Positions 28,913-37,600 of a stretch of 64,000 nucleotides of DNA are shown in pieces. Location: positions 23,136 through 87,135 of the forward strand of contig CANNOC010000009.1 of NCBI GenBank assembly GCA_947507155.1, in the 5' to 3' direction. The stretch is from an uncultured Collinsella sp. (GTDB taxonomy: Bacteria > Actinomycetota > Coriobacteriia > Coriobacteriales > Coriobacteriaceae). The position numbers and the translations under genes are program-made. Below the pieces are notes generated by a model that was given only the letters and a program-made list of their open reading frames with translations, ran no database searches and was not told where the DNA came from. The first letter of the stretch is position 1. The number at the start of each line of letters is the position of its first letter.

Positions 28913-29272
28913 ATGACCGTACTGTTTGTTGAATATCCCAAATGCTCGACGTGTAAAAAGGCCAAGGCCTGGTTGGACGAGCATGGGGTTGAGTACATCG
29001 ATCGCGATATTGTTACAGACAATCCTTCGGCTGAGGAGCTTGCGACCTGGATTGCGCGTTCGGGGCTGCCGGTGCGTCGCTTCTTTAATTCGTCGGGCAT
29101 GAAGTATCGAGAGCTTGGCCTGAAGGCGCGTCTGGATGCAGGGATGACGGATCAGGAATGTTACGAGCTGTTGGCGACCGACGGCATGCTGGTTAAGCGT
29201 CCGCTGCTGGTGGGCGATGACTTTGCGATTCCAGGCTTTAAGGAAGCAACCTGGGCCGAGGCGCTGCTGTAA
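28913..29272 (+). CDS. ArsC/Spx family thioredoxin-fold protein
   Basis: The 119-residue protein has the thioredoxin-like ArsC fold with CSTC at residues 11-14 (YPKCSTCKKAKAWLDEH), then DIVTDNPSAEELATWI and VKRPLLVGDD, the conserved late motif of the YffB/Spx/ArsC family. The closest named type is the arsenate-reductase-like protein of unknown substrate. No arsenic genes are nearby, so a Spx-like or general thiol role is equally possible. TGGAGG precedes ATG 28913. Confidence 0.85.
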   Translation: MTVLFVEYPKCSTCKKAKAWLDEHGVEYIDRDIVTDNPSAEELATWIARSGLPVRRFFNSSGMKYRELGLKARLDAGMTDQECYELLATDGMLVKRPLLVGDDFAIPGFKEATWAEALL

Positions 29273-29277
29273 CAACT

Positions 29278-29327
29278 GCGGAAAGCGTGTCTCGTTCTGA
29301 GCGCAAATTCTGGGATGCGCTTTCCGC
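29278..29327. terminator. possible bidirectional terminator
   Basis: GCGGAAAGCG and CGCTTTCCGC pair across a 30 nt loop between two convergent genes. There is no T-run, so this is tentative. Confidence 0.35.
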
Positions 29328-29344
29328 CGGCAGGTTCGCTCCGG

Positions 29345-29755
29345 TCAGTCCTCGAACTGTGCCCACTTATGCGGGTCGTAGATCTTTATCTGTTTGTTGG
29401 GCTTGCCGCTCCAGTACTCTTCGTCCATAAAGGGTAGATATGCCTGAATGCCGGGGCAGATGAACGGGATTCGCTGTGCTTGCAAACGGTCGCGTTGGCG
29501 TTGCTCCAAATGGGTCTCCGAAATCACGACGGGAATACCGGATAGCTCCACGAGGCTTGCCTGAACTCGCTTGAGGTCGGGTAGCGCCGCGTGCCATGCC
29601 ATTCGCATCATCAAAAATGAGGCCCCGCGATACGTTGCCTGCATGACTGTGATGGCGGGTCGTAGCGTGGGATGAATTTTGTGCCGATCTGGCCAAGGGA
29701 TAGCAGTTATCTCGAGGCCGAGGGTCTCCCATAGGTAATCAAGCTCATCATCCAT
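29345..29755 (-). CDS. unknown protein resembling the N-terminal half of a MarR-type regulator
   Basis: The 136-residue protein (start MDDELDYLWETLGLEITAIPW, GAGG upstream) contains a pattern I associate with the N-terminal region of proteins annotated as MarR-family regulators in Firmicutes: an LPDL(K) helix, a GIPVVISETHLEQRQRDRLQAQRIPFI segment and PGIQAYLPFM. The C-terminal winged helix expected in those proteins is missing. It ends normally with TGA, so it could be a stand-alone domain or a truncation. The assignment is from memory of the family and is weak. Confidence 0.55.
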   Translation of the reverse strand: MDDELDYLWETLGLEITAIPWPDRHKIHPTLRPAITVMQATYRGASFLMMRMAWHAALPDLKRVQASLVELSGIPVVISETHLEQRQRDRLQAQRIPFICPGIQAYLPFMDEEYWSGKPNKQIKIYDPHKWAQFED

Positions 29756-29947
29756 GTCGCCTCGATATCCGCGCGATAATTGGTGTCCTGATTGTGTCAC
29801 TATTGACGGCGACCAGGATGCAACAATCTGCCAACGGTGGCTATGGTGCGCTTGCGGTATTTTGACCCCTTGCATGCGGTTTGGCTTCACAGGTCCTTCA
29901 TGGGTCGGGGCAAATTGGCCGATTTTCAAAAAAGTTAAAAATGGGGC

Positions 29948-29976
29948 TTGCGCCGCCGTAGAACTTCCCGTATATT
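29948..29976 (+). promoter_or_regulatory. promoter of the tRNA-Gln/tRNA-Glu unit
   Basis: TTGCGC and TATATT are separated by exactly 17 bases, about 45 bases before the first tRNA. Confidence 0.5.
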
Positions 29977-30020
29977 TCTTTCTTGCGCAAAGGTACAGCC
30001 GAGCGCAGCGATGCAGTCAT

Positions 30021-30094
30021 TGGGATGTCGTCTAATGGCAGGACAGCGGATTCTGGTTCCGTCAATGGGGGTTCGACTCCCTCCATCCCAGCCA
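30021..30094 (+). tRNA. tRNA-Gln (anticodon CTG)
   Basis: The acceptor stem TGGGATG / CATCCCA, D-arm GTC / GAC, anticodon stem GCGGA / TCCGT with loop TTCTGGT, and T-loop TTCGACT are all present. The anticodon CTG reads CAG (Gln). Discriminator G and CCA are encoded. Confidence 0.95.
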
Positions 30095-30111
30095 TTGCAT
30101 TTGCTACATAT

Positions 30112-30188
30112 GGCCCGTTCGTCTAGCGGTTTAGGACGCCGCCCTCTCAAGGCGGAGATCACCAGTTCGAATCTGGTACGGGCTACCA
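30112..30188 (+). tRNA. tRNA-Glu (anticodon CTC)
   Basis: Acceptor GGCCCGT / ACGGGCT, anticodon stem CCGCC / GGCGG with loop CTCTCAA (anticodon CTC, reads GAG), T-arm CCAG TTCGAAT CTGG, and encoded CCA. It lies 17 bases after tRNA-Gln and is likely co-transcribed. Confidence 0.95.
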
Positions 30189-30199
30189 CAAAATGAACG

Positions 30200-30227
30200 C
30201 CCGGGCCTCGCAAGAGACCCGGGTTTT
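30200..30227 (+). terminator. terminator after the tRNA pair
   Basis: CCCGGGCCTC and GAGACCCGGG form a stem around GCAA, followed by TTTT. Confidence 0.75.
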
Positions 30228-30283
30228 GTGTATTCACCACACACGCGGCATTTGTCGCGTTTCGTCCGGTTTGAGGAGTGGCC

Positions 30284-31201
30284 ATGGACCTGCCCATCAG
30301 CTTGCAAGACATTACGTATGCCGAGAATTACCTGGCGCAGGGAGACTTGGCAACGGCGACGCCGCTGTTGGAACGTCTGGTTGAGCTCGCCGAGGAGTAT
30401 ATCGATGCCGAGTGCAAGACGGAGGAGAACCGCCAGTACTTTAGCTTCGATAGCAAGTTTGAGCGTCTGGCCTACCGTCGCGTGGAAAAGGATCCGCGCG
30501 AGCTGGTGCAGGTCGAGGTGCCCTTTGACCGTCTGTATTCCGACATGGCGTTTGCCTACATTCGCCAGCAGGATTACGTGAGTGCTCGTAATGCTTTGAT
30601 GCAGGCCGTGCGCTGGGACCCCATGAACTGCAACTACCGACTGGATCTGGCCGAGCTGTTCCGTGCGCTCGAGGACAAGCAGGAGTGGGCTTCGCTTTCG
30701 TTTTCGGTGCTGGAGCGTGCGAGTGACGGCAAGTGCGCCGCCCGCGCTTACGCCAACTTGGGCCAGTATTTCCTTGAGCCCGAGACCGAGAACGTGTCGG
30801 CGGCCGTGGGCTGCGCGCGCCTGGCGCTGCGCTTGGCCCCTGGCGATGCGCATACGACGCGCCTGCTCAACAAAATCCATGCTGCCTATCCCGATGCCGC
30901 CGAGGAGAGTGACGAGCACGTGATGGGCGAGCTGGCGTTGCAGGGCGTACCGACCTCGCCTTCGGCCGAGATTGCCATTTGCCTCATCATGTGTGCGACC
31001 GATGCTGCGAGCGACGGTGACAAGCAGGAGGCTACGCGCCTGACGGTCCGTGCCCGCGACCTGGTGGGCGAGGAGGCATGCGCGGCGATCATTAAGCTGG
31101 TGCGCGAGAGCGATGCCGAGCTCAACGCCGAGCGCAAGGCAAAGCGCGCAGCTACGGGCAAGGGTTCCGATGGCGCCAAGGAGGCCGGCGATGCCCAGTA
31201 A
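30284..31201 (+). CDS. tetratricopeptide-like protein of unknown function
   Basis: The 305-residue cytoplasmic protein is rich in paired helices with TPR-like spacing (for example DRLYSDMAFAYIRQQDYVSARNALMQAVRWDP, then ARAYANLGQYFLEPETENVSAAVGCARLALRLAP). It ends in a charged Lys/Ala tail. TPR proteins mediate protein contacts; no partner can be named. ATG 30284 follows GAGGAG; a GTG six bases earlier is possible. Its 3' end overlaps smpB by 11 bases, which suggests coupling to trans-translation or simply compact packing. Confidence 0.75.
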   Translation: MDLPISLQDITYAENYLAQGDLATATPLLERLVELAEEYIDAECKTEENRQYFSFDSKFERLAYRRVEKDPRELVQVEVPFDRLYSDMAFAYIRQQDYVSARNALMQAVRWDPMNCNYRLDLAELFRALEDKQEWASLSFSVLERASDGKCAARAYANLGQYFLEPETENVSAAVGCARLALRLAPGDAHTTRLLNKIHAAYPDAAEESDEHVMGELALQGVPTSPSAEIAICLIMCATDAASDGDKQEATRLTVRARDLVGEEACAAIIKLVRESDAELNAERKAKRAATGKGSDGAKEAGDAQ

Positions 31202-31661
31202 GCGCGAGCGCAAGCTCATTTCTAAGAATCGTTCGGCACATCACGAGTACTTTATCGACGAGACGTTTGAGTGCGGCATTGAGCTGAGCGGCACCGAGGT
31301 CAAGTCGATTCGCGAGCGCGCCTGCCAGATCACTGACACCTTTGCGCTGATTCGTGGCGGCGAGTGCTGGCTGGTGGGCCTGCATATTCACCCTTACAGC
31401 CACGGTGGTGTGTGGAATCGTGATCCCGATCGCCGGCGTCGTCTGCTGCTGCATCGCAAGGAGATTGATTTTCTTGACGGCAAACTGCGCAACCGCGGCT
31501 ATGCGCTGGTGCCGTTGGAGCTCTACTTTAATACCGATGGTCGCGTAAAGCTGCTGTTGGGCCTGGGCCGCGGCAAAAAGCTTTACGACAAGCGCGAAGA
31601 CATGGCCAAGCGCGACGTTCAGCGCGAGATCGATCGTGCGCTTAAGGAGCGCAACCGCTAG
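31191..31661 (+). CDS. smpB: SsrA-binding protein SmpB
   Basis: SmpB binds tmRNA and brings it to stalled ribosomes. The 156-residue product has the family core: NRSAHHEYFIDETFECGIELSGTEVKSIRE near the start, LLHRKEID, and a basic C-terminal tail (KKLYDKREDMAKRDVQREIDRALKERNR). ATG 31191 lies inside the end of the TPR gene and follows AAGGAGG. No tmRNA gene is visible in the flanking sequence. Confidence 0.95.
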   Translation: MPSKRERKLISKNRSAHHEYFIDETFECGIELSGTEVKSIRERACQITDTFALIRGGECWLVGLHIHPYSHGGVWNRDPDRRRRLLLHRKEIDFLDGKLRNRGYALVPLELYFNTDGRVKLLLGLGRGKKLYDKREDMAKRDVQREIDRALKERNR

Positions 31662-31718
31662 GCACATGACTTGCGGGGAGGTGGCCTACTGCGATTGTCC
31701 CGCCTCCCTAACTGTTTT

Positions 31719-31730
31719 GACACATGTGTC
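31719..31730. promoter_or_regulatory. 12 bp perfect palindrome upstream of the flavin reductase gene
   Basis: GACACATGTGTC is a perfect palindrome, extended by TTT on the left and CAAA on the right, and contains a TTGACA-like hexamer. It is a candidate operator. Confidence 0.4.
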
Positions 31731-31735
31731 TCAAA

Positions 31736-31766
31736 GGCGGCGTCCGTTATGGGCGTCGCCTTTTTT
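31736..31766 (+). terminator. intrinsic terminator after smpB
   Basis: GGCGGCGTCC pairs with GGGCGTCGCC (two G-U pairs) and is followed by six T residues. Confidence 0.7.
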
Positions 31767-31817
31767 GTGGGTACATACATCCATGAGGTTCAATCCCGGG
31801 TTAGGGGAGTGGTCGTT

Positions 31818-32321
31818 ATGGACAAAACTGCGTTCTTTACGATGCCGAGTGGCCTGTATGTGGTGAGTGCTGCGGCCGATGGGCTGCGTGCCGGCTGCGT
31901 CATCAACACGGCGGTGCAGGTGACGTCCACGCCGCCGCGCATCTCGGTTGCCGTGAATAAGGAAAATGTCACGTCTGGTGTTATCTCGTCTGCCAAGGCC
32001 TTTGCGCTGACCGTGATCGATCAGACGGCCGATATGCTCTACATTGGCAACTTTGGATTCCGTACTAGCAGCGACTATGACAAATTTGCCAAGTACGAGA
32101 CGCGCGAGACCGCGCTGGGCATGCCTTATGTTCCCGAGCATGCGGCGGCCTTGTTTAGCTGCCGTCTGATCGACACTGTTGACGTGGGCACGCACCTGCT
32201 CTTTGTTGGCGAGGTCGAGGAGGCCGAGCGCCTGAGCGACGAGACGCCGCTCACCTACGATTACTACCATAAGGTCCTGAAGGGCAAGACGCCTCCGAAG
32301 GCGTCCTCGTATCAAGGCTAG
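31818..32321 (+). CDS. flavin reductase family protein (FMN-binding split barrel)
   Basis: The 167-residue protein has the flavin-reductase-like split-barrel pattern: GLYVVSAAADGLRAGCVINTAVQVTSTPPRISVAVNKENVT followed by FALTVIDQTADMLYIGNFGFRTSSDYDKF. It binds FMN and passes electrons between nicotinamide or rubredoxin and an acceptor. The rubredoxin gene lies 88 bases downstream, so the two proteins probably form an electron-transfer pair, perhaps in oxygen or peroxide protection. GGGGAG precedes ATG 31818 at nine bases. Confidence 0.85.
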   Translation: MDKTAFFTMPSGLYVVSAAADGLRAGCVINTAVQVTSTPPRISVAVNKENVTSGVISSAKAFALTVIDQTADMLYIGNFGFRTSSDYDKFAKYETRETALGMPYVPEHAAALFSCRLIDTVDVGTHLLFVGEVEEAERLSDETPLTYDYYHKVLKGKTPPKASSYQG

Positions 32322-32337
32322 AAATGTTTTAAAAATA

Positions 32338-32377
32338 CTTGCATTATATTATTGAGAATATATACTAATAAGCAAGT
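32338..32377 (+). promoter_or_regulatory. rubredoxin promoter inside a dyad-symmetric AT-rich block
   Basis: TTGCAT (32339) and TATACT (32361) are 16 bases apart and make a good sigma-70-type promoter. ACTTGC and GCAAGT flank it as an inverted repeat, with ATTA and TAAT inside. The AT-rich dyad stands out in a high-GC background and resembles an operator of a Fur/PerR-type repressor, though no exact box is present. Confidence 0.5.
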
Positions 32378-32409
32378 ACACCAGCAGTCACGTTCGAGAG
32401 GAGAACATC

Positions 32410-32553
32410 ATGGCTGAGGAGAAGAAGACGTATAAGTTCGTGTGCATCGTTTGCGGTTATGAGGTTGAGGTCGACACGCCCGAGCTGCCCGAGGATTACG
32501 TGTGCCCGGTCTGCGGCGTCGGTCCCGATCAGTTTGAGCTCGTCGAGGAGTAA
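32410..32553 (+). CDS. small rubredoxin
   Basis: The 47-residue protein has two iron-binding cysteine pairs, CIVCG (Cys12, Cys15) and CPVCG (Cys32, Cys35), and ends DQFELVEE, all typical of rubredoxin. It is shorter than the usual 52-54 residues and lacks the conserved tryptophan and the usual longer inter-pair loop. It would carry single electrons for the adjacent flavin reductase. It has its own AT-rich promoter and a terminator. GAGAGGAG precedes ATG. Confidence 0.88.
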   Translation: MAEEKKTYKFVCIVCGYEVEVDTPELPEDYVCPVCGVGPDQFELVEE

Positions 32554-32593
32554 CTCGCAGGCACACGACTTGCAGCAACATATAGCTCTGTCC

Positions 32594-32629
32594 AAGGGCC
32601 CCGGTCGGATATCCCGGCCGGGGTCCTTT
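32594..32629 (+). terminator. intrinsic terminator after rubredoxin
   Basis: GGGCCCCGG pairs with CCGGGGTCC and is followed by TTTT. Confidence 0.8.
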
Positions 32630-32660
32630 TGATCCCTTGGGGACGGAGGAAAACGGATCA
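32630..32660. repeat. type D palindrome, single unit
   Basis: A 31 nt unit with TGATCC / GGATCA ends and the core GGGGACGGAGG immediately follows the rubredoxin terminator. Confidence 0.85.
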
Positions 32661-32705
32661 CGGCTGCTGTTAGCCGATCCAGTCTGTCGTGAGTCCGGCC
32701 GACCT

Positions 32706-32844
32706 TTTGTCTCAATCTGTAACATCTAGCAGTGAAAACGGGGTCTATGTGTTACAGATTGAGACAAACGGAGCTGTCCCTCGGAATGATCTTGATCTGT
32801 AACATCTAGACATCAAAAGCGTGTCTATCTGTTACAGATCAAGA
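32706..32844. repeat. type A hairpin array, 2 copies
   Basis: Copy A1 (32706-32768) has TTTGTCTCAATCTGTAACA arms. Copy A2 (32790-32844) has TCTTGATCTGTAACA arms, with matching changes in the partner arm. Each loop is 25 nt with an AAAA centre and a TCTA near its end. The centres are 80 nt apart. The array lies between two convergent genes. Confidence 0.93.
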
Positions 32845-32872
32845 CGTTTGCCTGGGTAGGTGCTCCGCCCCA

Positions 32873-34129
32873 TTACATCCCCGTTAGCAGCACGACATCG
32901 AGAATCGTCACGATGGCACCGATCCCCACGAGCAACGCGTTGAGCGGGCGCGAGTTGGCGTATTTGCCCATGACGCGGGGCGAACTGGTGAGTCGTATGA
33001 GCACAAAGACCGTAATCGGCAGCTGAAGCGACAGCAGCGCCTGACTCCAAATGAGACCCTCAAAAGGATTCGGGACGACCAGGCACGCCGCCACTGCGCC
33101 GACGAAACAGGCCGCCACCCCGATCGAGGAATGTCGGTCGTGGATGTCGTATTCCTCGTCGAACATGCCCGCGGTGATGGTGCCCGCCGCCATGCCCGCC
33201 GTCACGCTGCTCGATATGCCCGCAAACAGCAGTGCCACCGCAAAGATGATTGAGCTTGCCGGGCCCAGAATGGGGAAGAGCGTGGCCGCTGCGACGGCGA
33301 GGTCGTCTACGACAATGCCGTGCGCAAAGAAGGTCGTTGCGGCCAGGATGACCATGGCCGAGTTGATTGCCCAGCCCACGCCCATCGAAAAGAGCGTGTC
33401 GAAGAGCTCGTAGCGCAGACGTTCTTCGATAACTCGCTCGCCTTGGCCTTCGAAGTGCATGGATTGGATGACTTCGGAGTGCAGGAAGAGGTTGTGGGGC
33501 ATAACGACCGCGCCTAGGACGCTTACGATAATCGCGGCCGAGCCGGTGGGCATACTGGGTGTGATCCAGCTTGTGGCGGCTTGCGGCCAGTCGACCTTGA
33601 CTAGTGCAAGCTCGGCTAAAAACGAGAGTCCCACCACGCCCACGAAGGCGATGATCCATCGCTCGGCGCGTTTGTAGGAGCTTGTCATGAGCATGGCAAT
33701 CGATGCCGCCGCGACGATGATGCAGCCGGCGCGCACGGGCAGGCCAAAGAGCATTTGAAGCGCGATCGCACCGCCCAGGACTTCGGCCATGGCGGTGGCG
33801 ATGGTCGCAAGATAGGCACTGGCGAGCACCGTGCGCCCAACGAAGCGGGGGAGGTAACGTGTCGTGGCCTCGGCAAGACAGGCGCCCGTGGCGATACCCA
33901 GGTGTGCAGCGTTGTGCTGCAGCACGATGAGCATGATCGTGGACAGCGTGACGATCCACAGCAGCGCGTAACCAAACTGCGAGCCCGCGGCCATATTGGA
34001 GGCCCAGTTGCCCGGGTCGATAAAGCCGACGGTCACGAGCAGTCCGGGGCCGATATGCCGTGCTATGTCGAGTCCTCCGTGGCCACCGGTGCGCGGGGAG
34101 CCAAAGTGTTGTTTGAGATGGTTGATCAT
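32873..34129 (-). CDS. Nramp family divalent metal transporter
   Basis: The 418-residue membrane protein has about eleven helices and the two metal-binding signatures of Nramp: DPGNWASN in helix 1 and VVMPHNLFLHS in helix 6. These proteins import Mn2+ or Fe2+ with protons. The start MINHLKQHFG is supported by CAGGAG upstream on the minus strand. No MntR-type box was recognised. It is divergent from gltB, with a three-copy type A array in between. Confidence 0.93.
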   Translation of the reverse strand: MINHLKQHFGSPRTGGHGGLDIARHIGPGLLVTVGFIDPGNWASNMAAGSQFGYALLWIVTLSTIMLIVLQHNAAHLGIATGACLAEATTRYLPRFVGRTVLASAYLATIATAMAEVLGGAIALQMLFGLPVRAGCIIVAAASIAMLMTSSYKRAERWIIAFVGVVGLSFLAELALVKVDWPQAATSWITPSMPTGSAAIIVSVLGAVVMPHNLFLHSEVIQSMHFEGQGERVIEERLRYELFDTLFSMGVGWAINSAMVILAATTFFAHGIVVDDLAVAAATLFPILGPASSIIFAVALLFAGISSSVTAGMAAGTITAGMFDEEYDIHDRHSSIGVAACFVGAVAACLVVPNPFEGLIWSQALLSLQLPITVFVLIRLTSSPRVMGKYANSRPLNALLVGIGAIVTILDVVLLTGM

Positions 34130-34250
34130 GGTGCGCTCCTGCGTGCCGTTTGCTTGACGCCGCAAAGGATACCCGTTTTAGGCTCAAAAGTTAACCAAGA
34201 CTGACAAAATTGCTGTATTTGAATAGGATGGTGAAAGGGGACTGCCGAAA

Positions 34251-34470
34251 TGTCTTGATCTGTAACAACTAGGGATGGAAATTGGGCCTAGGTGTTACAG
34301 ATCAAGACAGGAAGAAATGGTCCTATGGAATATCTCGATCTGTAACAGCTGACCGCCAAAACCGGTCCTTCGTGTTACAGATTGAGACATTCGGAACCGT
34401 CTCTCAAAAACATCTCAATCTGTAACAGTTAGTCGTCGAAATTGGGTCTTCCTGTTACAGATTGAGATGT
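34251..34470. repeat. type A hairpin array, 3 copies
   Basis: A3 (34251-34309), A4 (34333-34387) and A5 (34410-34470) have centres at about 34280, 34360 and 34440, exactly 80 nt apart. Arms are CTTGATC, CTCGATC (with one G-U pair) and CTCAATC types respectively. All loops are 25 nt with an A-rich centre; in A4 GACCG and CGGTC extend the stem. It lies in the divergent Nramp/gltB gap. Confidence 0.93.
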
Positions 34471-34562
34471 TTGAAGCGGTGAGCTTACGGGCCGAACCTG
34501 GGGCCCTTGTTGTCGCCCTTGAGGTCGGCGGTGTCCACTCGTAGGGCGCGCGTTACGCGATT

Positions 34563-34572
34563 GTTTCGAAAC
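34563..34572. promoter_or_regulatory. palindrome upstream of gltB
   Basis: GTTTCGAAAC is a perfect 10 bp palindrome about 80 bases before the gltB start, a possible operator. Confidence 0.3.
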
Positions 34573-34651
34573 GGGCGGGAAACACAACGGGCCGGCGATG
34601 CTCCTAGTATGCCTATTCAACTGACTGTCTAATATCTAGGGGAGGATCGCG

Positions 34652-37600
34652 ATGCAGGCAGATTCCGCTCAGCAGCAGGGCCTTTATCGCCCCGAATTCG
34701 ACCACGACGCATGTGGCATCGGCGCGCTTGCCGATATCAACGGTGAGCGCCATCACCAGATCCTGGACGACGCACTGTCCATTCTGGTCAACTTGGAGCA
34801 CCGCGGCGGCACGGGACTCGAGAAGAACACCGGCGACGGCGCTGGCATCCTGTTCCAGGTTCCGCATCACTTTTTCCGTAAAGAGGCTCAAAAGTGCGGC
34901 CAGATTCTGCCGGCAGAGGGCGACTATGGCGTGGCCATGTTGTTCTTTCCGCAGGACGACAAGGGCGTAGAGGATGCCCGCCGCGTGTTTGAGGAGGGCT
35001 GCGCCGAGGCCGGCGTGCCGCTGCTCTTTTGGCGCGAGGTGCCGGTCGACCCGCACGACCTGGGCGAGACGGCCCGCGCCTGCATGCCCACTATCCTGCA
35101 GGCCTTCCTGGGCCGTCCGGACGACACGCCCGCCGGCGATGCCTTCGAGCGCCGCCTGTACGTGTGCCGCCGCACCATCGAAAAGAAGGCCGACGCCGAG
35201 TTTGCCCTGCGCGACAAGATCTTCTACGTGTGCTCCATGAGCTCGCGCACCATCGTGTACAAGGGCATGCTGGTCGCCACGCAGATGCGCCGCTTCTTCA
35301 TCGACCTCAACGACGCCGCCGTCAAGACGGCCGTGGCGCTCGTCCACTCGCGCTACTCCACCAACACCACGCCCAGCTGGGAGCGCGCGCACCCCAACCG
35401 CTTTATCATCCACAACGGCGAGATCAACACCCTCAAGGGCAACGTCAACTGGATTCGCGCCCGCGAACCCAACCTGTACAGCCCCGTGCTGCAGCACGAT
35501 CTTGAGCGCGTGATGCCCATCATCAACCGCGAGGGCTCCGACTCCGCGATTCTGGACAATGTGCTTGAGTTTTTGGTCATGAACGGTCGTCCGCTCACGC
35601 GTGCCGCATCCATGCTGCTGCCCGAGCCGTGGGACCACAACGACAGCCTGAGTGAGGAGTGCCGCGCCTACGACGCTTACCAGTCCATGCTCATGGAGCC
35701 GTGGGATGGCCCGGCGGCCATCGCCTTTACCGACGGTCGCACGCTGGGTGCCGCCCTCGACCGTAACGGCCTGCGTCCCGCCCGCTACTATGTGACGCGC
35801 GACGGTCGCTTTATGCTGGCGAGCGAGGTGGGCACCATCGAGGTGAGCCCCGAGAACATCCTGACGAGCGGCTGCCTAGGACCGGGCCAGATGCTCGAGG
35901 TCGACTTTGCCCGCGGGCGCGTCATCTACAACGATGAGCTGCGTGCCCGTTACGCCAAGGAAAAGCCCTACCGTGATTGGATTGCCGAGGAGACGCTAAC
36001 CGTTGACGCGCTCGATGAGCCCGTTGCGGCAACGCCCGCCGAGGACGCCGAGGTGCCCGCCGCCGTGCGTATGGCCAAGCTCGGCTACCACTGGGATGAC
36101 GTCGACGAGGTCGTGCGTCCCATGGCCCAGCAGGGCAAGGCGCCGCTCGCCTCGATGGGCATCGATGCGCCGCTGGCCTGCCTGTCCAAGAAGACGCGCT
36201 CGTTCTACGACTACTTCTATCAGCTGTTCGCCCAGGTCACGAACCCGCCGATCGACGCCCTGCGCGAGCATATGGTCACCTCGACCACGCTCTACCTGGG
36301 CAATCACGGCAACCTGCTCGAGGACTCCCGCGCGGCTTGCCAGCTGGTGCGCCTGGAGCGCCCGCTGCTGAGCGAGGAGGAGTTCGACCGCATTTGCGCG
36401 ATTGACCGTGTTGGCTTTAAGACCCGCCGGTTCCGTGCCGTCTACCGCCGCGATGCCGGCGAGGGCGCGCTGCAGGCTGCGCTCAAGCAGCTTGCCGAAG
36501 ACGTCGAGGCTGCGGTTCGCGATGGCGTGAACATCGTGGTGCTGAGCGATCGCGCCGGAGCGGGCGAGGTGCCCGTGCCGTCGCTGCTCGCCGTGGGCTG
36601 CGTGCACAACCACCTGATCCGTGCCGGCGTGCGCACCTTTGCCGATATCGTGGTGGAGTGCGGCGACGCCGTGTCCCCGCACGACTTTGCGGCGCTGGTG
36701 GGCTACTCCGCAAGCGGCATCTATCCGTACAACGCGCATGCGTGCATCCGCGATCTGGCGGCACGCGGCGATCTGGACGTGACGGCCGAGCAGGGCATCG
36801 CCAATTACAACAAGGCCGCGACGGCGGGCATCGTCTCCATCATGTCCAAGATGGGCATCTCCACGGTGCAGAGCTACCATTCGGCGCAGATCTTCGAGGC
36901 CGTGGGCTTTACGCCCGAGTTCGTCAACGCGTACTTTGCCGGCACGGTGAGCCGTGTGGGCGGTATGGGTGTCGAGGACGTCGAGCGCGAGCAGAACGAA
37001 CGCTACGACGCCGCGCTCGCCATCCTTAAGAGCTCGGCTCCCGATCAGCTGCCCACACTGGGTCTGACTAAGTGGCGCCCGCTCGGCGGCGAGGATCACC
37101 TCATCGATCCGCAGACTGTCTACTTGCTGCAGACCGCCTGCCGTGAGGACAGCTACGACACCTTTAAGGAGTACAGCGCCCGCCTGCACCGCACCGGCCG
37201 TGCCGTGCGCCTGCGCGACCTGCTCGACTTTGATGCCAGCGGCCGCACCCCGGTTTCGCTCGACGAGGTGGAACCTGCGCTCAATATCGTCCGCCGCTTT
37301 AACACCGGCGCCATGTCGTATGGCTCCATCAGCAAAGAGGCGCACGAGTGCATGGCCATCGCCATGAACCGCCTGCACGGTCGTTCCAACTCGGGCGAGG
37401 GCGGCGAGGATCCGCGTCGCGAGACCCCGCTGGCCAACGGTGACTCCAAGAATTCCGCCATCAAGCAGGTGGCAAGCGCGCGCTTTGGCGTGACGAGCCG
37501 CTACCTGTGCAGCGCCTTCGAGATTCAGATCAAGATGGCCCAGGGCGCCAAGCCCGGTGAGGGCGGTCACCTGCCCGGCAAGAAGGTCTACCCCTGGATT

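Noticed and set aside
31662..31817. tmRNA gene next to smpB
   Set aside because: No tRNA-like ends or tag-coding frame are present; the stretch holds a palindrome and a terminator.
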